NCBI GenBank assembly: GCA_006546595.1
Contig: VIAD01000012.1
Span: forward strand, 1-57,240
Source of the DNA: Moraxellaceae bacterium AER2_44_116
GTDB taxonomy: Bacteria > Pseudomonadota > Gammaproteobacteria > Pseudomonadales > Moraxellaceae
Reading direction: 5' to 3'
DNA length: 57,240 nucleotides
A program made the translations under genes and the position numbers. Positions 16,486 through 25,126 of the stretch are shown here, piece after piece. A model generated the notes under the pieces. It was not told the origin of the DNA. It saw only the letters and a list, made by a program, of their open reading frames with translations, and did no database searches. Position 1 is the first letter of the stretch. Each line of letters starts with the position of its first letter.

Positions 16486-17618
16486 TGGCTCTTAAACCCC
16501 TGACACAAGCGGAGCAGGATGCCATTCTCAAGGCTTTTGGTGGTGGTAAGTCTAACTTTAAGCAAGGGGCAAGTCAGCGTAAGGCGTTTGACGAAAATCG
16601 CCGTGATAAGGCAGGTGAAGATCCGTTAAGCATTATTTTGAGTGTTGATGATGTCAAAGGGCAATACGACACCTCACGCACGCTAATGACTACGATCGGC
16701 GGTAAACAGCGTGAGATTACAGGTTCAGACTTAGAAGCCTTTCGTCGAAACATCGACACAGTACGCAAGGCATTTAAGCAGGGCATTACCGCGAATCAAG
16801 TGCTCGATCTCAGTCTAAAAATGGATTTAGATAACGCCAAAGCGCAAATCCACACGGCTATTCCTGTCAGGTACAAAGGCGATGTTTTGCACTTTATGAC
16901 CAACGCGAGTAAAGAGTCCGAAGTCAGACAGCACTATGTCACGGTACGGTTTTTAGACCTTGGTGCAATCGCTACAACACCGATCCCGTTATTGACCGCG
17001 ACTAAAACCGTAGCACAAGGTTATTTAGCCTTTGATTGTGATTGCGGCCGACACACCTTCTGGTATCGCTTTATTTCGACTATTGGCGGATTTAACGCAG
17101 GGCGGGCGGAAACAGGCTTTCCCAAGATTCGTAACCCGCACTTGTCAGGTGTGGCGTGTAAGCACGTTTTACGGGTGATGTTTTCGCTCAATCAGGCATT
17201 GGCCATTAGCAAAATTAAAGAGATGGTCAAGATTGTGCGGGCAAGTGCCAAACCATTAGAAGAGTTACCCGAAAACCAACTTTCAGCCAAAGAAGTCAAA
17301 GATGCCGCTAAACGCCAAGTAGAGAAGGCACACCATGACCGCAATCAGGTCAGGCGTAGTGTGGATGATCCTGTTAAGCAGCGTAAGGCCAAAAAAGAGG
17401 CTGAGAGGTTTGCTAAGGCCGCACAAACGGACGCACAAAAACAACGTGCCGAACGTAAGCGCATTATCGCTAATGGCTCGCCAATGGAGAAATTGAACCT
17501 ACGGCGTGACCTAGAAAACAGAGTGAAAACCTTGCAGCGTGAATATGGCCAGACAAGCAATGAAAACTTGCTCGATGCAATGGAAAACTTACAAAACGAT
17601 ATTAACGGGTTGATTTAA
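16485..17618 (+). CDS. SWIM-type zinc-binding protein in the tail operon
   Basis: 377 aa. Residues C185-x-C187 (FDCDCGRH) and C225-x-H227 (GVACKHVLRVM) form a CxC...CxH SWIM zinc finger with a 37-residue insert. SWIM domains bind DNA or protein partners. The C-terminal 110 residues are strongly charged and predicted helical or coiled (many K, R, E, A). It sits between a gpX-like protein and the tape measure, coupled to both, so it is probably a virion or assembly protein, perhaps a head vertex or DNA-associated factor. I know of no standard tail protein with this finger; the function is open. Confidence 0.55.
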   Translation: MALKPLTQAEQDAILKAFGGGKSNFKQGASQRKAFDENRRDKAGEDPLSIILSVDDVKGQYDTSRTLMTTIGGKQREITGSDLEAFRRNIDTVRKAFKQGITANQVLDLSLKMDLDNAKAQIHTAIPVRYKGDVLHFMTNASKESEVRQHYVTVRFLDLGAIATTPIPLLTATKTVAQGYLAFDCDCGRHTFWYRFISTIGGFNAGRAETGFPKIRNPHLSGVACKHVLRVMFSLNQALAISKIKEMVKIVRASAKPLEELPENQLSAKEVKDAAKRQVEKAHHDRNQVRRSVDDPVKQRKAKKEAERFAKAAQTDAQKQRAERKRIIANGSPMEKLNLRRDLENRVKTLQREYGQTSNENLLDAMENLQNDINGLI

Positions 17619-17620
17619 TC

Positions 17621-20338
17621 ATGTCAGACATTCGTATTGATGATGACGGTTTTTTAGTGGGTGATGGTGAGCAACAACGCACCGAAGCCGAAAACGTGCT
17701 CATGAAAGAGATTAAGACAGACACCACAACCATTGTCAGTCTGCTAAAAGGTACGGCTAAGCTACAACGGGACGCATTAAAGGCGGCTCAAAGCGCAGTT
17801 AGTCCTAAGCCTAATGCCAATGCTAACAGTGGGCAATCGTCACGGGTCAACTTAGTTCACCCAAACCGCGCAACACCCGCATCCCCCAGTAACGGGCAAG
17901 CCGCACCCATACCACCGACGGTCAGACCCAATCGACAAGGGGCAGGGGCTAATCCGCCGCCGATACCACAAGGAAGCAGTTCAAACGCAGGGAGTCCAGA
18001 TACCGCACGGGCAAACCGCCAACGTGGGGCAAATGGCCGTTTCATTGGCGATGGCACACAAGCCAATGACGAAAGCACGCAAGGAAACGGCAGCCGTGAC
18101 AGCAGTGGCCGCTTTACGGGTGGCAATGGCGCAAATGCAGCCGACCGCAGCGCATCCTCTCGCATTACGGATGGCTTAAAAGACCTAAACAATACGCTTA
18201 CAGTCAACGCCAACACCGACCGCATTGACCCAATGGTTGATGCCATCAAAGAAGCGGGTAGCATTATCAGTACGGGGGTAGAAGCCAGTAAAAAAGTATT
18301 AAGTGTCGGTAATACACTGATTGCTAAACCTGCGATGGCGTTAGGCCGTGGCATTAAAGGATTGTTTAAGCCCAAGACGGACGTCATCAATTCACCTACG
18401 TCATGGTACAAGCGGATATGGCGCACATTGGTACAAGGCAACCGTCAAGACCATGCCGATCATAACCAAGAGCAACGGCGTTTAGATGAGATTGCCCGTG
18501 GTCAAGGTCAACGCAGCGGTGCGGATGGTGGCTTGCTTGGTTTGTTGGGTGTGGGTTTATTAGCAGGACTAGCGGCATTAAAACATCTTGATTTACCGAG
18601 CTTGCCTGAATTTTTAAAGAAAAAAGACAATAACGCGCCTGTTCCCGTTTTTCGTGCGCCCACCATGCCCGTCACGTCTTTACCTCCGACTCGCGCACAG
18701 TCCTTGGTCATGCGTATTGCCGATACAAAGGTTGGTAAGGCATTAGGCACATTTGTTAAACGATTGCCGATCATATCTTCAGTGTTGGCCGCAGGTTCAG
18801 GCGGCATTAACGCGGTCAATATCAGTAAAGATAACAGTCTGAGTGAAGCAGAAAAAGAACGTGCTCAAGCAGCCAATGTGGGTAAGACAGTCGGGGCTAT
18901 TGGCGGAGGTTTAGGGGGTACGGCTGTTGGTGCAGCGATTGGTACGGCCATTTTCCCCGTTGTCGGGACAGTATTAGGCGGTTTAATTGGCTCATGGCTT
19001 GGCACAACAGGCGGTCAAATTGTTGGTGAAAAGGTTGGTGGTTGGGTCGATGATCTAGCTAATGCGGATATTGCAGGACGAATCAGTAACGCATGGAATG
19101 GGTTTCTTACGCCATTAACGCCGATCTTTACCGAGATTAAAGCCTATGCCCTTGGTCGTTTTGATGTCATAGGTAAGGTGTGGGACGGTTTTGTTGCTGA
19201 GACTAAGATGCAGTTCGGCGGCATCATGGCAGGCTTACAAGCGGTTGCCGATTTCTTTGGCCAAGTGGGTGACTTCTGGGGTGGTGTTGCCGATGCTGCG
19301 AATACATGGATTAAAGAAAAAACAGGGATTGATGTTAAAGACAACCTGAAACGCTCAAAAAATGCGGTTAACGATTATGCAGGCCAAAAGCTAGACCAAG
19401 CAGGGCAGTTTTTAGGGGATGTGGGGAGTGCTGTCAAAGGTACGCCCATCGTGCAGGCGGCGACTGGCTTGTGGAATGGTTTGACGGGTGAAACGGCTAA
19501 GGAAAAAACATCAAAATCAACACAGGCCAATTACAATAAAAATAGTGCAGCTATCAACGATGCAGCAAAAAGAAACGGTTTAACGCCACAATTTATGGCG
19601 GGCGTTGCCTACACTGAAAGCTCTTTTAATGGTGGTGGTACAAAGGCGAATAGTTCAACTGCAACAGGGCTTTATCAATTTGTTGACGATACGTGGGCTG
19701 ACCAAGTGGCACGAAGTAATGCCCCTGAAGCACAGCCATACAAAGCACAAGCACAAGCGTACCTTGCTGACAAAAATAAGGGAGTCCCACGGTCAAAAAG
19801 AAAAGAAACCTACAAAGCTTTATTGTCAGCACGAAGCAATGACCAGCTAAATGCCGTTATTGGCGGGCAGTATCTTAGACAAGGATTAGATGCCCTTAAA
19901 AAATCGGGCGTTTCTAATCCTTCTATGGCTGAGGTTTATGCTTATCACCACGACGGCAATGCCCAACGAGTGATTGATGCACGTCATGGTGACAAGTCGG
20001 CTTTAGCACAATTAGAGCAATGGGGTACTAAGTTAAACACGGGAGCGGCTTATGCTAAAAATATTCAAGCACCAACTGTATCACCCAAAGCAATTGCCAC
20101 ACCTACGGCGAACATGGCCACAAACAGCGTACCAAGCATGAAGGCCGCACCCGTTAATGCCGTTCCTGTGCCGAATGTGCAGTCGATTCAATCCGTGCAG
20201 GCTAAAGAGCAACCGACACGGCTCAATAGCACGCCAACACCGATTAAAGTGTCATTTGCCAAGCCCTTAGTGGGGCAAAACGTGAGCGATCGAGGGATAG
20301 CACATATCTTGACGGGCGGCATAGGTGAAACGGCGTAA
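17621..20338 (+). CDS. Tape measure protein with lytic transglycosylase domain
   Basis: 905 aa. N-terminal 40-190 is low-complexity (P, N, S, G). Hydrophobic stretches lie near 303-320 (GLLGLLGVGLLAGLAAL) and 420-475, the latter a glycine-zipper series. Residues about 645-790 form a lytic transglycosylase-like domain: VAYTESSFN with the likely catalytic E666, then ATGLYQFVDDTW and a later AYHH segment. Length and layout fit a tape measure that sets tail length, enters the envelope and cleaves peptidoglycan during DNA entry. It ends an operon; its stop codon is part of the next GTAACCCT motif. Confidence 0.75.
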   Translation: MSDIRIDDDGFLVGDGEQQRTEAENVLMKEIKTDTTTIVSLLKGTAKLQRDALKAAQSAVSPKPNANANSGQSSRVNLVHPNRATPASPSNGQAAPIPPTVRPNRQGAGANPPPIPQGSSSNAGSPDTARANRQRGANGRFIGDGTQANDESTQGNGSRDSSGRFTGGNGANAADRSASSRITDGLKDLNNTLTVNANTDRIDPMVDAIKEAGSIISTGVEASKKVLSVGNTLIAKPAMALGRGIKGLFKPKTDVINSPTSWYKRIWRTLVQGNRQDHADHNQEQRRLDEIARGQGQRSGADGGLLGLLGVGLLAGLAALKHLDLPSLPEFLKKKDNNAPVPVFRAPTMPVTSLPPTRAQSLVMRIADTKVGKALGTFVKRLPIISSVLAAGSGGINAVNISKDNSLSEAEKERAQAANVGKTVGAIGGGLGGTAVGAAIGTAIFPVVGTVLGGLIGSWLGTTGGQIVGEKVGGWVDDLANADIAGRISNAWNGFLTPLTPIFTEIKAYALGRFDVIGKVWDGFVAETKMQFGGIMAGLQAVADFFGQVGDFWGGVADAANTWIKEKTGIDVKDNLKRSKNAVNDYAGQKLDQAGQFLGDVGSAVKGTPIVQAATGLWNGLTGETAKEKTSKSTQANYNKNSAAINDAAKRNGLTPQFMAGVAYTESSFNGGGTKANSSTATGLYQFVDDTWADQVARSNAPEAQPYKAQAQAYLADKNKGVPRSKRKETYKALLSARSNDQLNAVIGGQYLRQGLDALKKSGVSNPSMAEVYAYHHDGNAQRVIDARHGDKSALAQLEQWGTKLNTGAAYAKNIQAPTVSPKAIATPTANMATNSVPSMKAAPVNAVPVPNVQSIQSVQAKEQPTRLNSTPTPIKVSFAKPLVGQNVSDRGIAHILTGGIGETA

Positions 20339-20403
20339 CCCTGCCAAAAGCGATAGTTAGCAAGCTTTACACTGAGTACATAATTTTATTCGGTGTAAGG
20401 CTT
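20335..20403 (+). promoter_or_regulatory. Composite late element, copy E
   Basis: GTAACCCTGCCAAAAG at 20335-20350 overlaps the tape measure stop codon. AAGCTTTACAC (20362-20372) pairs with GTGTAAGGCTT (20393-20403), 11 bp with one G-U. AAGG in the right arm serves as Shine-Dalgarno for ATG 20410. Confidence 0.7.
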
Positions 20404-20409
20404 AAACAC

Positions 20410-21252
20410 ATGAAGCTCAATGATCCTAATTTTCCAACATCCACTATAAATCCTACGCTAACCGATAAGGCATTAGGTGTGATTGGTGGTTTGGTCAAAT
20501 TAATGACCTTTCAACAGATTAAGAATTTGATCGGTATTACCGTTGAAAACGTGCTCAATTCAACCAATACCGTTAATGCGTTATCTGCCGCACAAGGCAA
20601 GATGTTAAATGATGCTTTAGCTCAGAAATTAGATATTTCGTCTTATAACGAGCATTACAAAGGTACATTTACTAATGATGCCGACTTAAAAACAGAACAT
20701 TCTACTGCCAATCTAGGCAACTTTGCTCTCGTCGATGCAGGGACAGGTGACAACGCCCATGTTTATATTTGGGACGCTCAAGAAGGTTGGGTACAAGGTG
20801 GCCAAACTAGCTTACTCAATACGGATGCACTTGCGGAGGGTGGTACTAATAAATACTTTACCAACGCCCGTGTCAAAAGTGCGTTCGTGCGAGAGGACGC
20901 GACTTTTGCAGCAACCGCTTTAGCCAGTAATGCCTCATCAACGAATATGGTCAACATCGCCGCTCGCTATCAGCTATTACACATTACAACGAGTCATCCT
21001 TGCCGCGTTCGTCTCTATGCCTCAGTCGCTCAACGCGATGCCGACTTAACCAGACCGATCGGCACATACCCTACAGGCAATCACGGTTTGCTCTTTGAGT
21101 TTATTAGCACGTCCGAATTGCTGAGTGCCGATTTATCACCACTGGTTGACGGGTTTTCTAACTCGGTGGCCATTCCCTACAGCGTCACTAATTTAAGTGG
21201 GGTAACACAAACCATCACCGTGACATTGAATCACGTTAAAACAGGAGCTTGA
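20410..21252 (+). CDS. Tail fibre protein
   Basis: 280 aa. The segment VNALSAAQGKMLNDALAQKLD (residues about 57-77, with STNTVN just before) is a common stalk motif of phage tail fibres, and a beta-rich C-terminal half follows. The N-terminal 55 residues would attach to the baseplate or to another fibre. First gene of a short operon with a second adhesin-like protein and a 47-residue protein. Host-range determinants are expected here; no enzymatic motif is visible. Confidence 0.65.
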   Translation: MKLNDPNFPTSTINPTLTDKALGVIGGLVKLMTFQQIKNLIGITVENVLNSTNTVNALSAAQGKMLNDALAQKLDISSYNEHYKGTFTNDADLKTEHSTANLGNFALVDAGTGDNAHVYIWDAQEGWVQGGQTSLLNTDALAEGGTNKYFTNARVKSAFVREDATFAATALASNASSTNMVNIAARYQLLHITTSHPCRVRLYASVAQRDADLTRPIGTYPTGNHGLLFEFISTSELLSADLSPLVDGFSNSVAIPYSVTNLSGVTQTITVTLNHVKTGA

Positions 21253-21256
21253 TGAT

Positions 21257-22117
21257 ATGGCTACTTCCATTTTTGGGTGCGCAACAAGTAGTGGCAATGA
21301 TGCAGAATTCAGAGCCGCAGGTAGTGCCATTTCAGCGGCTTTGAGTGGCATGTTGACCCGTGTGACGACATCCAGTGACATCAATTGGGCAACAGTCGCA
21401 AGACCAACGACGGATAATACATTTGAAGCAACATTCGATGTTTTTCGTTTTAATGATGCCGCACAAGCGACACATCCGCTATTTCTGAAGTTTGAATATG
21501 GTCGCTACACCAGCACATCACCTATTCATATTCGCTTAACGATTGGTAAAACGTGTAGCGGTGCGGGTGTATTGGGAGGGATTGTTTTTCCTGCTACGGT
21601 CATTACGTCATATAGTGCGGGTGCATCTTCTACGATATACAGCTCATATATTAGTAACGGTGATGGCCATTGTTTATGTTTGGCAATAACCCCTGCAAAT
21701 AATGCCATCCTGTTAATGATTGAACGAGCCATTGATAGTAATGGTGCAGTGCTAGGTAACGGTCTGTGGGTGGCATTTAAAAGTGAAGGCACAATGACAA
21801 ACTATTTTTGTGCTTACGATTCGGGGGCAAATACAAATTACACGGGTGGTATTTTCCCATCCTTGTCACCTCTTAGCTCTGGTCAATCCTTTGCGAACGG
21901 TTCGATTACGCCCTATTTTCCAGCCGCGTGTTTTGCGCCTAATGGTTTGTATTGGATTCCCCGTGCGGCATTGGGTGGTGCATTGGCTGATTGTTCTTTG
22001 GGTACTACACGATCAGCACTATTAGATGGTAATACGTATTTAGGCGTTGGCAATGCGGGTAGATTCAGCGACCAACGTGGCCAAAGTTATTCTGGGTTAT
22101 TGATGCGTTGGAGTTAA
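21257..22117 (+). CDS. Probable fibre-tip or receptor-binding structural protein
   Basis: 286 aa, beta-rich, with many G, S, T, N and A residues and no predicted membrane segment. It follows the fibre gene by four bases and is probably co-translated. I do not recognise the family. The composition (e.g. IYSSYISNGDGHCLCLAI, GLLMRWS at the end) and position suggest a distal fibre or adhesin part. TAATG overlap links it to the next small gene. Confidence 0.5.
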   Translation: MATSIFGCATSSGNDAEFRAAGSAISAALSGMLTRVTTSSDINWATVARPTTDNTFEATFDVFRFNDAAQATHPLFLKFEYGRYTSTSPIHIRLTIGKTCSGAGVLGGIVFPATVITSYSAGASSTIYSSYISNGDGHCLCLAITPANNAILLMIERAIDSNGAVLGNGLWVAFKSEGTMTNYFCAYDSGANTNYTGGIFPSLSPLSSGQSFANGSITPYFPAACFAPNGLYWIPRAALGGALADCSLGTTRSALLDGNTYLGVGNAGRFSDQRGQSYSGLLMRWS

Positions 22118-22260
22118 TGATGATTTATACTGTATTTCATTGGTATCCCTCTCCGTTATACACATACGCCGAAACGGGAGGTGTCATTTATGTGTCATTC
22201 AATCGACTCGCCCAAGACCCGCCGCCGTTGAGTGGGCAGATTTGGCCGCGTGGCAAGTAA
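22117..22260 (+). CDS. Small protein (47 aa), unknown, last gene of the fibre operon
   Basis: A 47-codon frame starting at the TAATG overlap with the previous gene and beginning MMIYTVFHWYPSPLY; it ends PPLSGQIWPRGK. Its stop codon is the TAA inside the next GTAACCCT motif, the same packing seen for the tape measure gene. Short aromatic- and proline-rich tail proteins are common near fibre genes, but I cannot assign a function. The tight coupling and lack of slack around it argue that it is real. Confidence 0.5.
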   Translation: MMIYTVFHWYPSPLYTYAETGGVIYVSFNRLAQDPPPLSGQIWPRGK

Positions 22261-22327
22261 CCCTGCCCAAACAGCAGCAGACCATCCATTAAACTAATGC
22301 CTAACTCCTCATTAAGAGATAGGCGTT
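22257..22327 (+). promoter_or_regulatory. Composite late element, copy F
   Basis: GTAACCCTGCCCAAAC at 22257-22272. AATGCCTAACTC (22296-22307) pairs with GAGATAGGCGTT (22316-22327) with one mismatch and one G-U. A T-run and ATG 22334 follow. Confidence 0.65.
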
Positions 22328-22333
22328 TTTATC

Positions 22334-23239
22334 ATGCCCAAGACTTCTAAAATCACGTTTAACGTAAACGAGTTACAACGCCAACACACAGGCCAACGGC
22401 GGTGCTATGACAATGTGGGTTTGGCGCGTCTCATCAATTCACCAGAAATTCAAGAGCGTGTCAGCAAAGGCGACCTGATTGGCTATTATGGCCATTGGCC
22501 GCGTAAAAAGTTTGGAATGCAGCCGCAAGAAGGCGGCATGGATGGCAGCAAGCCGATCACCTTAAAACCTGCTATTCGCACCACGTTCTTAGAAGCTGAT
22601 AACAAAGGCAACCTCACGCATCAAACCGAGTTTTTAGATACACAAGAAGGCAAAGATGCCTATGACCTGTTTCAAAACAAAGTCGGCGGCTTTAGTGCGG
22701 CAATGACAACGGCACCTAAAGGTGTAACCGAGATACCCGTTCGATTTTATGGCTTTGATTATGTGCTTGAGCCTAACTTTAGCGGTAATCGTGGCTATAC
22801 GATGGCGTTTGATAGTGTGCCGAATGATTCATTGATTTTAGAGCGTTTTGATTCAATCAATGATGAGGGTGATACGGGTGAGTTGATCCACGTTTTTGAT
22901 AGTGTTGAAGATGAAGTGTTATATCAAAATCAAGTCATGGGTGACTTGTATCGTCGATTGCAGGGTGATTATCGCCATGTTTTAGATAGTGCAGGCGCAA
23001 TGTCAGGTGAGAAAGCACACTTAGAACAGACCATTCAAGAGATGCTAGATAAGCAAGCGAAGCAGGGTAAACGTAGCAGCCGAAGTCCTATTTTTATTGA
23101 TGAACGGAAAATAGCTCGTTTTGATGAGGCGAATTCGTTTATGACGGCGGATTTGGTGAGTCTTGATATGGACGATGATAAAGACATTCGTGCCGAAAAA
23201 GCCAAAATTGCTCAGGCTAAACGCCGTTATGGGTACTAA
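22334..23239 (+). CDS. Probable prohead protease
   Basis: 301 aa. GDLIGYYGHWP (46-56) and THQTEFLDTQEGKDAYDLF (95-113), then VGGFSAAM (117-124), follow the pattern of phage head maturation proteases: a conserved histidine (H96), a helix, then a glycine-rich loop with the catalytic serine (S121). Such proteases cleave scaffold and head proteins during maturation. The C-terminal 100 residues are charged and helical, as in proteases fused to or carrying scaffold-like tails. It starts an operon of four genes that may all concern head completion. The capsid gene is far away at 48019, which is unusual. Confidence 0.55.
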   Translation: MPKTSKITFNVNELQRQHTGQRRCYDNVGLARLINSPEIQERVSKGDLIGYYGHWPRKKFGMQPQEGGMDGSKPITLKPAIRTTFLEADNKGNLTHQTEFLDTQEGKDAYDLFQNKVGGFSAAMTTAPKGVTEIPVRFYGFDYVLEPNFSGNRGYTMAFDSVPNDSLILERFDSINDEGDTGELIHVFDSVEDEVLYQNQVMGDLYRRLQGDYRHVLDSAGAMSGEKAHLEQTIQEMLDKQAKQGKRSSRSPIFIDERKIARFDEANSFMTADLVSLDMDDDKDIRAEKAKIAQAKRRYGY

Positions 23240-23241
23240 TC

Positions 23242-24003
23242 ATGGCTGATTTATTTCTACCCGTGAAAATTGGCTTAGGCGAATACATGGGGCGGTTTAA
23301 GCAATCGTTTGCGGTTACTCATAACGACACGAACGCGGTACAAGAATTTGCAGCACGACCTCTTGAGCAAGCCTGCATTGTCTTTGCACCGTCACGGATG
23401 GCTGACGCGATAGAAGAAGTGCTCAGTGCATGGCGAAAAAATACCAATGAAAACGGCAAAGCACAAAGTACCGCTTTTTTGCCCGTCATGGCCATTGCCG
23501 TTGCCCGTGACTATACGCCCGCATCGCCCAGTCAAGGCATGATGTTGGGTGATGCGATTGATATTAAGATTCCCCATTATCCCGATGAACGCAGCTTAAA
23601 GCTTGAATTGATCCGTGGTCAATTGCGCGTACAAGTGGTGGTGATTGCCGCCGATGACAGTACCGCTAAAAGCTTAATAGCGCGGTTTTGCCATTTTGTG
23701 CGCCGTTATGATAACCGTGGCTTTGATGCGATTTATTCACTCGCAGGGGTTAATGACGCTTGGTTTAACGCTTGGGATAGTCAAGACCTTTATCCATCGG
23801 CTGTCACCATCGCCCAGACCAACCTCGCCATTCAAAAGGTGGATTTGATGTTGAACATCGCTATCCCGATGGTTTACGGCGCGGCCAGTGGTCAACCCAA
23901 TAGCGGTATCGGTACAGGAACGCCAAATGATCCATTTGGCTTGAGTGTTTTAACGCAAATCAATGTAGGGCAATTAAATATGTCCGATAAGGAGTTGGTA
24001 TGA
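23242..24003 (+). CDS. Phage structural protein, possibly neck or tail completion
   Basis: 253 aa, no recognised family. It begins two bases after the protease gene and overlaps the next by four (ATGA). The central part (LKLELIRGQLRVQVVVIA) is strand-rich and the C terminus is G/N/P-rich. Context between a head protease and two other unassigned genes suggests head-tail joining, but this is only positional. Confidence 0.45.
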   Translation: MADLFLPVKIGLGEYMGRFKQSFAVTHNDTNAVQEFAARPLEQACIVFAPSRMADAIEEVLSAWRKNTNENGKAQSTAFLPVMAIAVARDYTPASPSQGMMLGDAIDIKIPHYPDERSLKLELIRGQLRVQVVVIAADDSTAKSLIARFCHFVRRYDNRGFDAIYSLAGVNDAWFNAWDSQDLYPSAVTIAQTNLAIQKVDLMLNIAIPMVYGAASGQPNSGIGTGTPNDPFGLSVLTQINVGQLNMSDKELV

Positions 24004-24530
24004 GTGAACCCCTAAGAATCCGCGCCATTGTGCAGGGTTATCAAGGCGATATGTTGTGTATTTATGCGGCAATGGACGAAGCCAGTGGTTTATTGCTTAT
24101 CGACCGTGCCGAAAAGTTTGATGAAAATATGGAGATTACGCCTGATTTAACGATCTTGACCAATGTGCCATTGTTGCCTAGTTGGACGATGTTTTTTAAG
24201 GAAGAGCAGCTTAAACAGGCGATTGATGCGTACCACACGTTAACGGGTAATGGCTTATTGGACATTGAATCAAATATGCAGCGTTACAATCCTATGGGCG
24301 CGATTCAAGTCAATGGCATGAAGGAAAGCGGCATCGAGTACCGTTTTACTGAGTTAAACAATGGTCATGTTGGGGTGTTGATCTGTGCCTTGTTTGCCGA
24401 AAAGCAGCGCAACATTCGAGCGAGTTTAGCCGCACAAGTGAATATGCTGAATCCACCGACTCCATTACCTTACGCGCAACAGCGAGAGAGTTTTGTGGTT
24501 AAGCCTATGAGTGTCGGCTACTTTTTTTAA
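24000..24530 (+). CDS. Phage structural protein of unknown function
   Basis: 176 aa, overlapping the previous gene by ATGA. Mixed strands and helices, with ending SFVVKPMSVGYFF. No motif that I can name. It belongs to the protease operon and is followed by an AAGGTG Shine-Dalgarno for the next gene. A small virion or assembly protein is the best guess. Confidence 0.45.
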   Translation: MSEPLRIRAIVQGYQGDMLCIYAAMDEASGLLLIDRAEKFDENMEITPDLTILTNVPLLPSWTMFFKEEQLKQAIDAYHTLTGNGLLDIESNMQRYNPMGAIQVNGMKESGIEYRFTELNNGHVGVLICALFAEKQRNIRASLAAQVNMLNPPTPLPYAQQRESFVVKPMSVGYFF

Positions 24531-24541
24531 GGTGAATCATT

Positions 24542-25021
24542 GTGCTGAATAATGTGCCGTTAGCCATTAGACGTTCGGTTCGGGCGGTGACGTTGAATCA
24601 CCCAAACCGTATGACGTGTACCGTTTATCGAAAGGTTGTGACCCGTGTCGCACCAACCATGATAGGGGGATTGCCTACGCTAGGCGGTTTAGGCGTACTA
24701 GAAGATGATGATGAAGCAGATTTTGAATATCAGTCATTAGGGGATGGTGCGGTGGTGATGACAGGGACGTATCAGGGCGGCTTTAGAAGTGATGATAATT
24801 CACTTTTAGATAATCCCAATATCTCACAACAAGAAGCGTTGCTTGAACCTTTAACGGATGATGGCTTTACGCCTAAAAAGCATGATTTAGTGAGTATCGT
24901 GATCGGTGATGCGGTGTTGCCTTATGAAATTACCGATATTACAGGGACGGTCAACATTCCACCATTTACGCAAAAGTATGTGCTGCAATTGAGGGATGAA
25001 CTGGTTTATGTGGCGAGTTAG
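24542..25021 (+). CDS. Phage structural protein of unknown function, GTG start
   Basis: 159 aa from GTG 24542, supported by AAGGTGA eight bases upstream. Strand-rich with a glycine- and proline-containing loop (MIGGLPTLGGLGVL) and an acidic stretch (EDDDEADFEY). It is the last virion gene before the CRISPR-Cas cassette. The usual pattern here is that a late element follows a stop codon at once, but instead the cas promoter region begins; the expected element appears only after the array, at 41804. Confidence 0.45.
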   Translation: MLNNVPLAIRRSVRAVTLNHPNRMTCTVYRKVVTRVAPTMIGGLPTLGGLGVLEDDDEADFEYQSLGDGAVVMTGTYQGGFRSDDNSLLDNPNISQQEALLEPLTDDGFTPKKHDLVSIVIGDAVLPYEITDITGTVNIPPFTQKYVLQLRDELVYVAS

Positions 25022-25027
25022 ATTTAC

Positions 25028-25056
25028 TTGAATGTATTAAATTAAGTTGTTATAAG
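25028..25056 (+). promoter_or_regulatory. Sigma-70-type promoter for the cas operon
   Basis: TTGAAT (25028-25033), 17-nt spacer, TATAAG (25051-25056), about 70 bases before cas3. This is a good housekeeping-type promoter and unlike the GTAACCCT elements. Confidence 0.6.
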
Positions 25057-25083
25057 TTAGCAGGATTCATGTAATAAATTAAT

Positions 25084-25126
25084 TTAACTTGCCAAAAAGA
25101 AGACTAAAAATCAGGGATGGATTTTA
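25084..25126 (+). promoter_or_regulatory. Degenerate late-element-like sequence before cas3
   Basis: TTAACTTGCCAAAA (25084-25097) equals the late motif with one deletion and one change. TAAAAATC (25105-25112) can pair with GATTTTA (25120-25126) with one bulged A, ending exactly before ATG 25127, with AGGGA in the loop. The match could be chance; distance from motif to stem (21 nt) is shorter than elsewhere. Confidence 0.3.

Noticed and set aside
17857..18819. Long minus-strand frames opposite the tape measure gene
   Set aside because: Shadow frames caused by codon bias in the real gene; their composition (proline-, alanine- and cysteine-rich) is not protein-like.
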